Source of the DNA: Desulfosporosinus cupriresistens | Lineage (GTDB): Bacteria; Bacillota; Desulfitobacteriia; Desulfitobacteriales; Desulfitobacteriaceae | DNA: 64,000 nucleotides | Direction: 5' to 3' | Assembly (NCBI RefSeq): GCF_001707885.1 | Contig: NZ_MASS01000019.1 | Coordinates: 1-64,000, forward strand | In this document: one piece after another, positions 53,811 to 62,388 of the stretch | Layout of the letters: each line of letters opens with the position of its first letter | Numbering within the stretch: the first letter of the stretch is position 1 | The notes under the pieces: generated by a model | The model's database searches: none | Seen by the model: the letters and a program-made list of their open reading frames with translations, nothing else | Told to the model about the DNA's origin: nothing | Position numbers and translations under genes: made by a program

Positions 53811-53971
53811 ATGCAAAGAAGATTTAAGGTTATTCTCGAGAAAAATGAAAATCTAGTGGAAGCCTGGTTTGTGTGCCGGTTCACGCCGGAGTGATAGTCG
53901 ATATAAAGACTCTCACGAGTATTTTAGAGCAGGCAGAACTAACGATAAACGAGTTAATAGAATTGCTTTAG
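53811..53971 (+). pseudogene. Frameshifted small gene (about 53 codons)
   Basis: After AAGGAGG, an ATG at 53811 opens MQRRFKVILEKNENLVEAWF and continues VCRFTPE before a stop at 53892. A one-base shift near 53888 continues the sense as GVIVDIKTLTSILEQAELTI and ends at 53969-53971. The joined product looks like one small compact protein. It is either a decayed gene or a sequencing error. No family is recognised. Confidence 0.5.
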
Positions 53972-54029
53972 GGGATCGATCTGCGGAGGTATAAAAAAGG
54001 CACTTTAAATATAGGAGGTAACAACAGTA

Positions 54030-55196
54030 GTGAGTACACGTCAAGAGTTCTTACCCTACGCCCTTCCTTTGATTGAAGAGGACGATATTGCTGGAGTTGT
54101 GGATAGTCTGAAGTCCGGCTGGATTGCTAAGGGCCCTAAAACCATGGAGTTCGAACAACGGTTTGCTGAATATGTCGGAGCTAAATATGCTGTGGCGCTT
54201 AACTCCTGTACTGCCGCCTTGCATCTTGCCCTAGTGGCGGCCGGTATCGGGGAAGGGGATGAAGTCTTGACTACCCCGATGACTTTTGCTTCTTCAGCTA
54301 ATGTAGTTGTTCATACCGGAGCCAAGCCGGTTTTTGTTGATATTGATCCTGTCACAATGAACATTGATACGAAGAAAATCCGGGAGAAAATCTCGTCTCG
54401 AACTAAAGCGATTATCCCCGTACATATCGCCGGACATCCCTGTGCGATGGACGAAATCTTGGCGATTGCCGAGGAGCATAGCCTTTTTGTCTTGGAAGAC
54501 GCAGCCCATGCCGTTTATACGCAGTATAAAGGGAAATTGATCGGTTCGATCGGGAATGCTACCGCTTTCTCTTTTTATGCCACCAAGAACTTGGTTACTG
54601 GTGAAGGCGGAATGGTTACCACCAACGATGAAGAATTGTATAATAAGATTCGGGTGATGAGTACCCACGGCATGAGCAGAAACGCTTGGAATCGTTATGC
54701 TGAGGCCGGTTCGTGGTACTATGAAATCCTTTCTCCAGGTTACAAAGATAATATGTCAGATATTATGGCAGGACTTGGACTCTCCCAACTGGCTAAACTT
54801 GAACGGATGCAAGGGATGCGTCAGGAAATTGCCGACCATTATAATACTGAGTTCGGAAAATTGCCGGAGCTTGAGGTGCCCGTTGAGCTCGATTATGCGC
54901 GGCACGCCTGGCATTTGTATATTATCAAACTGAACTTGGATAAACTATCCATTGACCGTAAGAAATTTATTGAAGAACTTAAAGTAGAGAATATCGGAAC
55001 GAGTGTCCACTTTATTCCGCTTCACATGCATCCTTATTATCGGGAAACGTATGGGTACAAGCCAGAGGATTTTCCGGTTGCGAAGGGTGTCTTCGAGCGG
55101 ATTATCTCCTTACCCCTGTATCCAAAGATGAGCTGGCAAGACGTGAACGATGTAGTAGATGCCGTAAAACGAGTGATAGAGCGATCACGGCGCTAA
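54030..55196 (+). CDS. DegT-family UDP-4-amino-sugar aminotransferase (PseC/PglE/ArnB-like)
   Basis: The 388-aa PLP enzyme has SGWIAKGPKTMEFEQRFAEY, LNSCTAALHLALVAAGIGEG, and the PLP lysine in FYATKNLVTGEGGMV. This subgroup aminates C4 of UDP-4-keto-6-deoxy sugars, as produced by the dehydratase at 34569. It is followed by a PglC-like transferase and a GNAT. The GTG start lies about 12 bases after ATAGGAGG. Confidence 0.88.
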   Translation: MSTRQEFLPYALPLIEEDDIAGVVDSLKSGWIAKGPKTMEFEQRFAEYVGAKYAVALNSCTAALHLALVAAGIGEGDEVLTTPMTFASSANVVVHTGAKPVFVDIDPVTMNIDTKKIREKISSRTKAIIPVHIAGHPCAMDEILAIAEEHSLFVLEDAAHAVYTQYKGKLIGSIGNATAFSFYATKNLVTGEGGMVTTNDEELYNKIRVMSTHGMSRNAWNRYAEAGSWYYEILSPGYKDNMSDIMAGLGLSQLAKLERMQGMRQEIADHYNTEFGKLPELEVPVELDYARHAWHLYIIKLNLDKLSIDRKKFIEELKVENIGTSVHFIPLHMHPYYRETYGYKPEDFPVAKGVFERIISLPLYPKMSWQDVNDVVDAVKRVIERSRR

Positions 55197-55224
55197 GGGG
55201 GATCACTTGAGAGGAGGGTCTGAT

Positions 55225-55863
55225 GTGAATCAAGGTATAGCTGTGGTTAGTTACTCTCGCTGGCAGCTTGCAGTGAAGCGGTTGTTGGATTTTGTGGCAG
55301 CATTAATGCTTCTCGTGTTAGTATCTCCGCTTTGGCTTGTAATCGTTATCTGGATTCGATTAGATTCCTCGGGGGCGGCGATCTTCAAGCAGACACGGAT
55401 TGGTCTGGGAGGAAAGCCCTATACAATTTATAAGTTCCGCACGATGGTTCAGAATGCCGAAGCTTTGATGAAAGACAAACTCGAAAAAGTAAAGAACTTA
55501 GATAATTTTGTTTTTCAGGAAAAAGATGATCCACGTATAACCAGAAGCGGTCATTTCCTCAGAAAAACAAGTTTAGATGAGCTCCCTCAACTCCTTAATA
55601 TACTCATCGGAAACATGAGCTTGGTCGGCCCACGTCCCGAGGTTCCTGAGCTCGTAAAGCTCTATACACCCGAGCAGCGTCGACGTCTTAATGTCCTTCC
55701 AGGCGTCACAGGATTAGCCCAAGTGAATGGACGAAGTGAGCTGACCCTTGGGGAGACAATGGCCTACGACTTGGAATATGTCGGTACTTGGAGTGTCTGG
55801 TTAGACTTAAAAATCCTATGGAAAACAGTCTTCGTTGTTTTTACAGGGCAAGGCGCCTATTGA
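55225..55863 (+). CDS. Initiating sugar-phosphate transferase (PglC/WcaJ-like)
   Basis: The 212-aa bacterial sugar transferase has one N-terminal membrane segment (DFVAALMLLVLVSPLWLVIV), then KQTRIGLGGKPYTIYKFRTM, DELPQLLNIL and SLVGPRPEVPE. It transfers a sugar-1-phosphate to undecaprenyl phosphate and so starts each repeat unit. It has the short PglC size, not the long WbaP form. GTG 55225 is preferred because GAGGAGG lies between it and the TTG at 55207. Confidence 0.92.
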   Translation: MNQGIAVVSYSRWQLAVKRLLDFVAALMLLVLVSPLWLVIVIWIRLDSSGAAIFKQTRIGLGGKPYTIYKFRTMVQNAEALMKDKLEKVKNLDNFVFQEKDDPRITRSGHFLRKTSLDELPQLLNILIGNMSLVGPRPEVPELVKLYTPEQRRRLNVLPGVTGLAQVNGRSELTLGETMAYDLEYVGTWSVWLDLKILWKTVFVVFTGQGAY

Positions 55864-55933
55864 ATTAGAGGTCTGAGAACTTAGGAAGTGGATGAACTGG
55901 AACTATTAGTGAATGACAAGGAGTGGTTTACTT

Positions 55934-56587
55934 GTGTTGAATCCCAAATACCAGGATAAGCCAGAAATTAGAGTTGATCCCCTAAGATTAAGTGACACAC
56001 CAGACGTTGCTCGCTTATACGAAGAAGTCTTTGCAGATCATTTCCTTGGACACATGGGTCAGAAATTCCTTAGACTCTTTTGCTCTCAATTTGTTAATTC
56101 TTCAACAAACTATGGATATGTCGCTAAATGTGCCGAAAAACCCGTCGGTTTTTTGCTTGCTTCTATAGATAGTGCCCCCTTCAACAAGTTCTATCGCCAG
56201 AACTTTATGGTCCTAGCTTTAATTGTAATTAAGAAATATTTAACCGATTCTTACGTTAGGAAGAATATTACGCAAAGGTTAGGAAATATTCTCGTTGCTC
56301 TAACAACATTACTTCCGTCTTCTGGAAAAGAAATCAAAGCCGAGCAAAGTAAAACGCCTTCTGAAGCAAGGCTGTTGGGCATCGGAGTTGACTCAAACTA
56401 TAGAGGGCTCGGGATAGCAGATAAACTTACCAGTCGGTTTTGTGAGGAAATGAAAAATAAAGGATTAAAAAGGGTAGGTTTATCAGCCGTACCTTGGAAT
56501 GAAAGGGCGATTAGTTTCTATAAAAAAGACGGTTGGATTGAAGACGAACGTAGTGAGACATCTGTAAGTTTTATTCGAGATTTATAA
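55934..56587 (+). CDS. GNAT-family acetyltransferase
   Basis: This 217-aa GNAT protein has LRLSDTPDVARLYEEVF near the start and the acetyl-CoA-binding region LLGIGVDSNYRGLGIADKLT, followed by GLSAVPWNERAISFYKKDGW. GTG 55934 fits AAGGAGTGG. Position after PglE-like and PglC-like genes suggests that it acetylates a 4-amino sugar, a job usually done by PglD/WeeI. That role is an inference. Confidence 0.8.
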   Translation: MLNPKYQDKPEIRVDPLRLSDTPDVARLYEEVFADHFLGHMGQKFLRLFCSQFVNSSTNYGYVAKCAEKPVGFLLASIDSAPFNKFYRQNFMVLALIVIKKYLTDSYVRKNITQRLGNILVALTTLLPSSGKEIKAEQSKTPSEARLLGIGVDSNYRGLGIADKLTSRFCEEMKNKGLKRVGLSAVPWNERAISFYKKDGWIEDERSETSVSFIRDL

Positions 56588-56638
56588 TCTTATAGTTCGT
56601 TTCAGGATCAGTTTAAGTTTAGTGAAGTTATGTTGAAC

Positions 56639-56690
56639 AAGCTTCCCAGAGTAACCATAGAGGTTAACTAGGGAAGCTTTTGTAATTTTA
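56639..56690 (+). terminator. Terminator within the glycan locus
   Basis: AAGCTTCCC (56639-56647) pairs with GGGAAGCTT (56671-56679); inner GTAACC/GGTTA pairing extends the stem. TTTTGTAATTTT follows. Confidence 0.85.
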
Positions 56691-56840
56691 CACTGCTATT
56701 TCGATTCATGGATCTGAGGAAAGCATTATGTAATTTGTTGGCGATTAAAAACAATTCGGGCAGGAACTATCCCTTTTTATGTCGAATAAGGATTAGAACT
56801 GAGCCTATGACTCTCGCTCAGAATGGAAGGGGTAGAAGTA

Positions 56841-59213
56841 ATGCGTTTATGCCAACTCAAGAAGATAATTGCAGTGCTTATTGTCGGGCTTTTTTTTATG
56901 CAGTTAATCCCGGTCAAACCAGTTTCAGCGGCTGTTAGTCAAACTGCTTACTACAATGAGATCGGTCAAAAAATAGAGGTCATGGCCAATAAATATAATA
57001 TTCCTCCTGTTCTTCTTAAAGCCATTGCTTGGATGGAGAGCGGTTGGAAACAATATAAATTAGATGACTCGGGACAACCTTTACTAGATCAGCCGTTAAT
57101 AGGGAAAGACGGGATAGGAATTGGGATTATGCAAATCTCCTCCTATGATCCCCAGGACAAAGAAACCATTGACAAACTTAAAAACGATATCGATTATAAT
57201 CTTGAAATGGGTTGCCAAATGCTTAACCAAAAATGGCGTGCTTATCCCAAAATTGGCAATGGGGATCGCAACGTTTTAGAAAATTGGTATTTGGCAGTTT
57301 GGGGCTACAACAGTTGGGCTGCCAGAAATAACCCAAATAACTCGACGGGCAAATCTGCCTATCAAGATTCGATATTTAGCCTTATGGGGCAGAAATACAA
57401 TTGTGCCATAACGTTTGCTCCTGGAGCGACAACAATCTCCAAATCCCTCTTGCCTCTAATGGATCCGCCAAGCTTATCCAGTCGCTGGAGCACGCCCACT
57501 TCAACTCATCAAGGGGATCTAGCCATCGATCCCAATGTATTGCTTTCTTCGGGCGGAGGTTCAGGCACAAATGCAGCTAACGGAGATTACTGGTACAATT
57601 TTTATATCCCTTCTAAACCTCGGGGTGATTATTACGTACAGGCTTTAGGGTTTTATAATACGGCCTATAATAGTCCCTTAGCCACCGATAAGTCGATCGT
57701 CTCGCAGAAGATCCTGAGTACCTATGAGAAACTCTTAGCGGAAGCCGATGCGCTGCTTCTTAACAAAACAGATACCGCAGATGCCACTGCTGCCAAATAT
57801 TACTGGACTGTCCTACAAGGGCCGAATTTGGCTTCCGAGATCACAGAGCAGGCGAGTGCTGGTCTAAATAGTGCTTTAGCTAAGCTCTTAGCTGAAGCAG
57901 ATAAGCTTGCACTTGACGAAACATGCGACTCCAACATAAGCGCTGCTCAAGACTATGGCATCATTTTACAGGGTCCAAGCCTGGACACCAGTATCACCGA
58001 ACGGGCAAGAACCGGCCTGCTTAGTACTTACAAAAAACTTTTAGATGAAGCGGATAAATTGGTCATGGAAGGTACTGACTCCTCAAATACGACGGCAACT
58101 AAATATTATTCAATTGTTCTGCAGGGGCTGAGCCTAGATGCAGACATGACAGAGCGGGCTCGAATCGGCCTACAACAAACGGGTAATTCTACGCCTGTTC
58201 CCAACCCCACGCCAACGCCAACGCCAGATCCCACGCCAACCCCAGACCCAACTCCCACCCCCGATCCAACTCCAGACCCGACTCCCCAACCAGTGGTGTC
58301 TAAGATTACTCGTCTATCGGGGGATCGTGCCGAAGATACAGCAATTAAAATATCCCAAGCAGGGTGGGAGAACAATTCCTCCTCGGTTGTACTCCTTGCT
58401 CGAGTAGACCGCTTTCAGGATGCCCTCGCTGCGGCTCCTTTAGCTAAAAAGTTAGGGGCCCCACTGCTTTTGACAGCACCGGATCAGATTGATAATACCG
58501 TTTTACAAGAAATGAAACGCCTTGGTGCGAATAAGATCTATGTTATTGGTGGTGAAGGCGCGATAAATAAGACGGTTACCAACGCACTCACCAAAGCAAA
58601 TATGTCGGTCGAGCGGATATACGGTAATACAGCTGCTGATACCGCAGTAGCCATTGCTCGGCAAATTGGGCCCAGCACGCAGGTGATTCTTGCTTCCAGT
58701 AAAAGTTTCCCCGATGCTCTTTCTGTGTCTGCCCCGGCAGCTACCTTAGGTATTCCAATCCTTTTGACGGAACAGAGGACGTTACCCGATTCCACAAAAC
58801 AGTTATTAAAAGATTTTCACGTGACCAAGACCTATATTGTAGGCGGAAAATTTGCCATATCCTCTGCGTTTGACAGCAAGGGTGGAGTACTGGCGGACTA
58901 TGGTCCCCAGCGCTTGGCTGGGGAGACAAAATATGATACGATGTTGCAAATTGTAAAGCATTTTGCGCAAGATCCTAAGTCAATTGTCATTGCCACGGGC
59001 GAAAACTTTCCCGATGGTTTATCCGGCGGTGCTTTTGCTGCCTTAAGTGGAAGCCCAATGCTCTTAGTACCTAAAGCAGATCTAAATTCGGATACACAGG
59101 CTTATTTGAATAGTCTGTGTGGGAAGACAACAAATACTTATATTTTAGGCGGAACTGGAGTAATTCCGACTAAGCTTGAGAAAACCATAAGCGATATATT
59201 ATTAACTCAGTAA
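56841..59213 (+). CDS. Secreted lytic transglycosylase with cell-wall-binding repeats
   Basis: The 790-aa protein has a signal peptide and an SLT-like domain (about 30-185) with the catalytic-type Glu in KAIAWMESGWKQY and GIGIGIMQIS. Three tandem 47-50 residue helical repeats (DNA about 57720-58170, such as KLLAEADKLALDETCDSN) and a Pro/Thr/Asp-rich linker follow. Three CWB2 (pfam04122) repeats end the protein, with IYVIGGEGAI, TYIVGGKFAI and TYILGGTGVI. It should cut peptidoglycan while bound to wall polymers. ATG 56841 is chosen from GGAAGGGG spacing. Confidence 0.88.
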   Translation: MRLCQLKKIIAVLIVGLFFMQLIPVKPVSAAVSQTAYYNEIGQKIEVMANKYNIPPVLLKAIAWMESGWKQYKLDDSGQPLLDQPLIGKDGIGIGIMQISSYDPQDKETIDKLKNDIDYNLEMGCQMLNQKWRAYPKIGNGDRNVLENWYLAVWGYNSWAARNNPNNSTGKSAYQDSIFSLMGQKYNCAITFAPGATTISKSLLPLMDPPSLSSRWSTPTSTHQGDLAIDPNVLLSSGGGSGTNAANGDYWYNFYIPSKPRGDYYVQALGFYNTAYNSPLATDKSIVSQKILSTYEKLLAEADALLLNKTDTADATAAKYYWTVLQGPNLASEITEQASAGLNSALAKLLAEADKLALDETCDSNISAAQDYGIILQGPSLDTSITERARTGLLSTYKKLLDEADKLVMEGTDSSNTTATKYYSIVLQGLSLDADMTERARIGLQQTGNSTPVPNPTPTPTPDPTPTPDPTPTPDPTPDPTPQPVVSKITRLSGDRAEDTAIKISQAGWENNSSSVVLLARVDRFQDALAAAPLAKKLGAPLLLTAPDQIDNTVLQEMKRLGANKIYVIGGEGAINKTVTNALTKANMSVERIYGNTAADTAVAIARQIGPSTQVILASSKSFPDALSVSAPAATLGIPILLTEQRTLPDSTKQLLKDFHVTKTYIVGGKFAISSAFDSKGGVLADYGPQRLAGETKYDTMLQIVKHFAQDPKSIVIATGENFPDGLSGGAFAALSGSPMLLVPKADLNSDTQAYLNSLCGKTTNTYILGGTGVIPTKLEKTISDILLTQ

Positions 59214-59224
59214 ACCATTTTAAA

Positions 59225-60577
59225 ATGGCAGAGGATGGACGTCACTTGGATAAAAGCAAACAGTATAAGAAAACTCTATCATTCGAACCTCGTGCCTCGA
59301 ACCTCGTGCCTCGATCAGGGTTGTGGATTATAGGACTCTTGTTTTTCATCGCCATAGGCTTAGAGCTTCTCTACCTTAAATCGTACACTGCAGGTTACTT
59401 TATTTCCCCTGATGGATTACTCTATTCCAATATTGCTGAGAACTTTTTACAAGGCAAAGGGCTCGCAAATACTGTAGGAACAGATGGTATTTTAAGGGCG
59501 CGAGATTATGTGGTTGGTCCGGTTTATCCCTTGCTCCTCGCAGCTGTCTATGGGATATTTGGCTTAAAGAGTTATGGCATGGTTGTTGGTTTGCACGTCA
59601 TACTTGGTGCAGCCAGTGCGGTGCTCGCTTATAAAACAGGTGAGCTATTGTTTGGCAAGAGGTATGCTTGGATCCCCTATGGGTTGACCCTGGGCTACCC
59701 TTTGTTTGCCTTCTGGAGGATGTATGTTCTCACAGAAGCCACGTACGTTTTTACGATCACTCTGTTTCTTTATATCTTGGCACTCTATGCTAAAGAGGTT
59801 AAACGACCGAAAGTTAGAACGCTTTTGATTTTAGGGGCAGTCATCGGGATCTCCAATCTCGTTCGGCCGTTCCTATTGCTTTATTTTCCGGTTCTGGGAT
59901 TTTGGATTCTGTGGATGCATGGTTGGCGTTTAAAAACGGCGCTCAGAGACTTCGGTATCATTGTCGGAATTACAGTCCTGGTCATGAGTCCTTGGTCGAT
60001 ACGTAACGCAGTTAAATACCATCAGTTTATTCCTGTGTCCAATTATGGTTCCCCTGAGTTCTACTCCGGAAACAATCCCTTGACAATTACAGATCATTAC
60101 TATGTTTCTGATCAACCCAGCTATGATCCGGAAGTCAAAGCTCGTATCGATAAACTGCCGATCTCTGAACAAGAAAGGGAATATAAGCAATTAGCAGAGG
60201 CTTATATAATCCAACATCCCGTGTTGTTTTTGCAGCGCACGCTAGCTAAAGAAAAGAACCTATTCTGGCGTCCGGTTAACCCTCAACAAGCTTACAAAAT
60301 GAACGGAGATTCTCTGGATAAATGGTATCTCCTCTTAGGGTTCATCGGGGTATTTCTTAGCTTCTTTCGTCTGAAGAGATTTGGCTTTCTACTACTGTTT
60401 ACAGGCTATTATAGCTTTGTTGTCAGTATGATCACGGTTGTATCCGGCGGCCGCTATCGACTGCCGGTAATGCCCGCGATGATCCTCTTCGGATCCTTAG
60501 TTGTAGTTTCGGTTATTAAGGGCATAGTTGCACTGTCTAAAGGCAACCGTAAACAGATGGGAGGGTATAATCGATAA
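59225..60577 (+). CDS. GT39/ArnT-like membrane glycosyltransferase
   Basis: The 450-aa protein has about ten helices, an outer loop with ISPDGLLYSNIAENFLQGKG (the acidic residue typical of GT-C enzymes) and RARDYVVGPVYPLLLAA. Such enzymes use lipid-linked sugars to decorate surface molecules. The N-terminal 30 residues contain a doubled segment (PRASNLVPR) from a short DNA repeat and may be upstream of the true start; a TTG near 59249 is possible. Confidence 0.78.
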   Translation: MAEDGRHLDKSKQYKKTLSFEPRASNLVPRSGLWIIGLLFFIAIGLELLYLKSYTAGYFISPDGLLYSNIAENFLQGKGLANTVGTDGILRARDYVVGPVYPLLLAAVYGIFGLKSYGMVVGLHVILGAASAVLAYKTGELLFGKRYAWIPYGLTLGYPLFAFWRMYVLTEATYVFTITLFLYILALYAKEVKRPKVRTLLILGAVIGISNLVRPFLLLYFPVLGFWILWMHGWRLKTALRDFGIIVGITVLVMSPWSIRNAVKYHQFIPVSNYGSPEFYSGNNPLTITDHYYVSDQPSYDPEVKARIDKLPISEQEREYKQLAEAYIIQHPVLFLQRTLAKEKNLFWRPVNPQQAYKMNGDSLDKWYLLLGFIGVFLSFFRLKRFGFLLLFTGYYSFVVSMITVVSGGRYRLPVMPAMILFGSLVVVSVIKGIVALSKGNRKQMGGYNR

Positions 60578-60967
60578 ATGTCACGTGCTCAAATTGTCGT
60601 TCTGATTACGAGTTTGCTTGTAACCGGCTTTGTCGTCGAACAAGTCCGTCGGCGGCGTTTGGCTGTAGAATATTCTCTAATCTGGATTGTCGCAGGTCTA
60701 GGTATGATCTTTTTTTCTCTCTGGAAAAATGGTATTGAATACTTGGCCGGACTGATGGGGATCTATTATGCACCTTCGGCAATCTTCGTAGTTTTTGGAG
60801 TTCTAGTGTTTGTTTTGTGTATCCATTTCTCGTTGGCGATTTCTAAATTAAGCTCGAACAATCGAGTTTTAGTACAACGGGTCGCTCTTCTCGAAGATGA
60901 ATTGAGTAGAGTTGCAGTGCATCATCGTAATCCTACGACGGAAAATACGGGTAAAGGCAACTTATAG
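60578..60967 (+). CDS. DUF2304 membrane protein
   Basis: The 129-aa protein has three or four helices and matches DUF2304 (LAVEYSLIWIVAGLGMIFFS and a helical tail with LVQRVALLEDEL). Members commonly sit beside DPM1-like glycosyltransferases, as here, and may help present a polyprenyl-linked sugar. The gene begins directly after the preceding stop. Confidence 0.8.
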   Translation: MSRAQIVVLITSLLVTGFVVEQVRRRRLAVEYSLIWIVAGLGMIFFSLWKNGIEYLAGLMGIYYAPSAIFVVFGVLVFVLCIHFSLAISKLSSNNRVLVQRVALLEDELSRVAVHHRNPTTENTGKGNL

Positions 60968-61062
60968 TTATTTTCATGATGGAGACAATAAGCCATTGTT
61001 AAAGGAGGACGGGCGATGGACAACACTCTCTAAAAAGTAGGGTATCCATTGCCTAACGTTTT

Positions 61063-61770
61063 GTGAAGAAGATTTTAGCCATTGTCCCGGCCTTGAATGA
61101 ACAGGATAATATCGGTTCCGTAGTCAGAAACCTGAAAAATATATCCCCTTGGCTTGATATTCTCGTCATAGACGATGGATCGACCGATCAAACTGCCGAG
61201 GTTGCTCGTACTTATGGTGCAAAGGTGATTTCGTTACCTGTTAACCTTGGAATTGGAGGAGCAGTTCAGACAGGGTTTCTTTATGCAGCGAAAAACCACT
61301 ACGATGTAGCCCTACAAGTTGATGGAGATGGGCAGCATAGAGCAGAAGAAATCAAGAAGTTAATCGACCCAGTACTTACTGGACAAGCCGATGTAACGAT
61401 CGGGTCCCGCTTTTTGGCGAAAACTTCTTATAAATCGGCCTGGTCCCGGCGTATGGGGATTTATCTGCTCAGTAAAACGATTCAGTCGGTTGTTCGAATG
61501 AAATACACAGACCCTACGTCCGGGTTTCGAGCCTATAATCAGAAGGCCTTGCGGGTGGTATCGACTCATTATTCCACGGATTACCCGGAACCGGATTCAA
61601 TTGTGACGTTAGTTAAAAATGGTTTAAGAGTGATAGAAGTCTCTGTGGAAATGGACGCACGTTTGTCTGGAAATTCATCGATTACACCGTTTAAGAGTAT
61701 GTATTATATGTTTAAAGTGAGTTTGGCGATTATTCTTAACTCGATGATGAGTAGGATTTGGCCGGAGTAG
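61063..61770 (+). CDS. Family 2 glycosyltransferase (DPM1-like)
   Basis: The 235-aa GT-A enzyme begins KKILAIVPALNEQDNIGSVV, has the DXD-like DGDGQHRAEEIKKLI, and GSRFL. It likely charges polyprenyl phosphate with a sugar for the GT39-like enzyme. GTG 61063 is the only start after an in-frame stop at 61054. It has no ribosome site; a five-codon frame with a strong AAAGGAGG lies just upstream (61017-61034), so coupling is possible. Confidence 0.85.
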   Translation: MKKILAIVPALNEQDNIGSVVRNLKNISPWLDILVIDDGSTDQTAEVARTYGAKVISLPVNLGIGGAVQTGFLYAAKNHYDVALQVDGDGQHRAEEIKKLIDPVLTGQADVTIGSRFLAKTSYKSAWSRRMGIYLLSKTIQSVVRMKYTDPTSGFRAYNQKALRVVSTHYSTDYPEPDSIVTLVKNGLRVIEVSVEMDARLSGNSSITPFKSMYYMFKVSLAIILNSMMSRIWPE

Positions 61771-61808
61771 GCGGAGCTTTTTGTGCACGCGCTTTGGAAA
61801 ACGGGGGG

Positions 61809-61990
61809 GAGGAGCGTTTTCTGCACGCGTCTGCGAGTTACGCCGCTGACGAGCTGGACGGTTCGCGAGCGCGTCCGAACCTCTGGGTGCGATGCATGTG
61901 AACCTCCGGCGCGCTGACGGGGGAGCGAACCGTCGGCGCTCGTCGGGAACGCGGCTCCACTGACGCAGTCGCTTTGCAGAAAGCGCTCCT
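61809..61990. repeat. GC-rich palindromic unit, first
   Basis: The first 126 bases (61809-61934) are identical to 62063-62188. The ends read GAGGAGCG and CGCTCCT in inverted order. The inner right arm has diverged, so only GCGAACCGTC still pairs with the left arm. Its base composition is far richer in G and C than the neighbouring genes. Confidence 0.85.
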
Positions 61991-62062
61991 CCGGGCTTTG
62001 TGGGTTGGGAGGAACGAGTGTAGGGCTTTGCAGAAAGGCGCTCCTTGGGCTTGGCTATGGGA

Positions 62063-62245
62063 GAGGAGCGTTTTCTGCACGCGTCTGCGAGTTACGCCGC
62101 TGACGAGCTGGACGGTTCGCGAGCGCGTCCGAACCTCTGGGTGCGATGCATGTGAACCTCCGGCGCGCTGACGGGGGAGCGAACCGTCCAGCTCGTTCTG
62201 GAGCGCGGCTCCACTGACGCAGCCGCTTAGCAGAAAAGCGCTCCT
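62063..62245. repeat. GC-rich palindromic unit, second
   Basis: This unit is a direct repeat of the first at a distance of 254 bases. An 18-bp perfect inverted pair, ACGAGCTGGACGGTTCGC (62103-62120) and its complement (62179-62196), lies within outer arms AGGAGCG-TTTTCTGC and GCAGAAAA-GCGCTCCT. A third terminal piece, TTTGCAGAAAGGCGCTCC, lies between the units (near 62026). Confidence 0.85.
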
Positions 62246-62337
62246 TATTCTTGTTTATGTCTCTAACTTAATCCTCCCGAAATCAACGCCCCTAATTGCG
62301 AACCTAATTCAAATGGCTAAGTTGTTTTAACAAGAGT

Positions 62338-62381
62338 AAAGCAAGCCGTTCACTACCAAAAGTCAGTGAACGGCTTGCTTT
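62338..62381. terminator. Bidirectional terminator between convergent genes
   Basis: AAAGCAAGCCGTTCACT (62338-62354) and its exact complement (62365-62381) form a 17-bp stem. It is placed between the GT2 gene and the convergent CWB2/GH18 gene. Confidence 0.85.
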
Positions 62382-62388
62382 GTTTACA

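Noticed and set aside
61838..62171. Frames on both strands in the GC-rich repeats
   Set aside because: They result from few stops in GC-rich palindromic DNA and repeat with the units.
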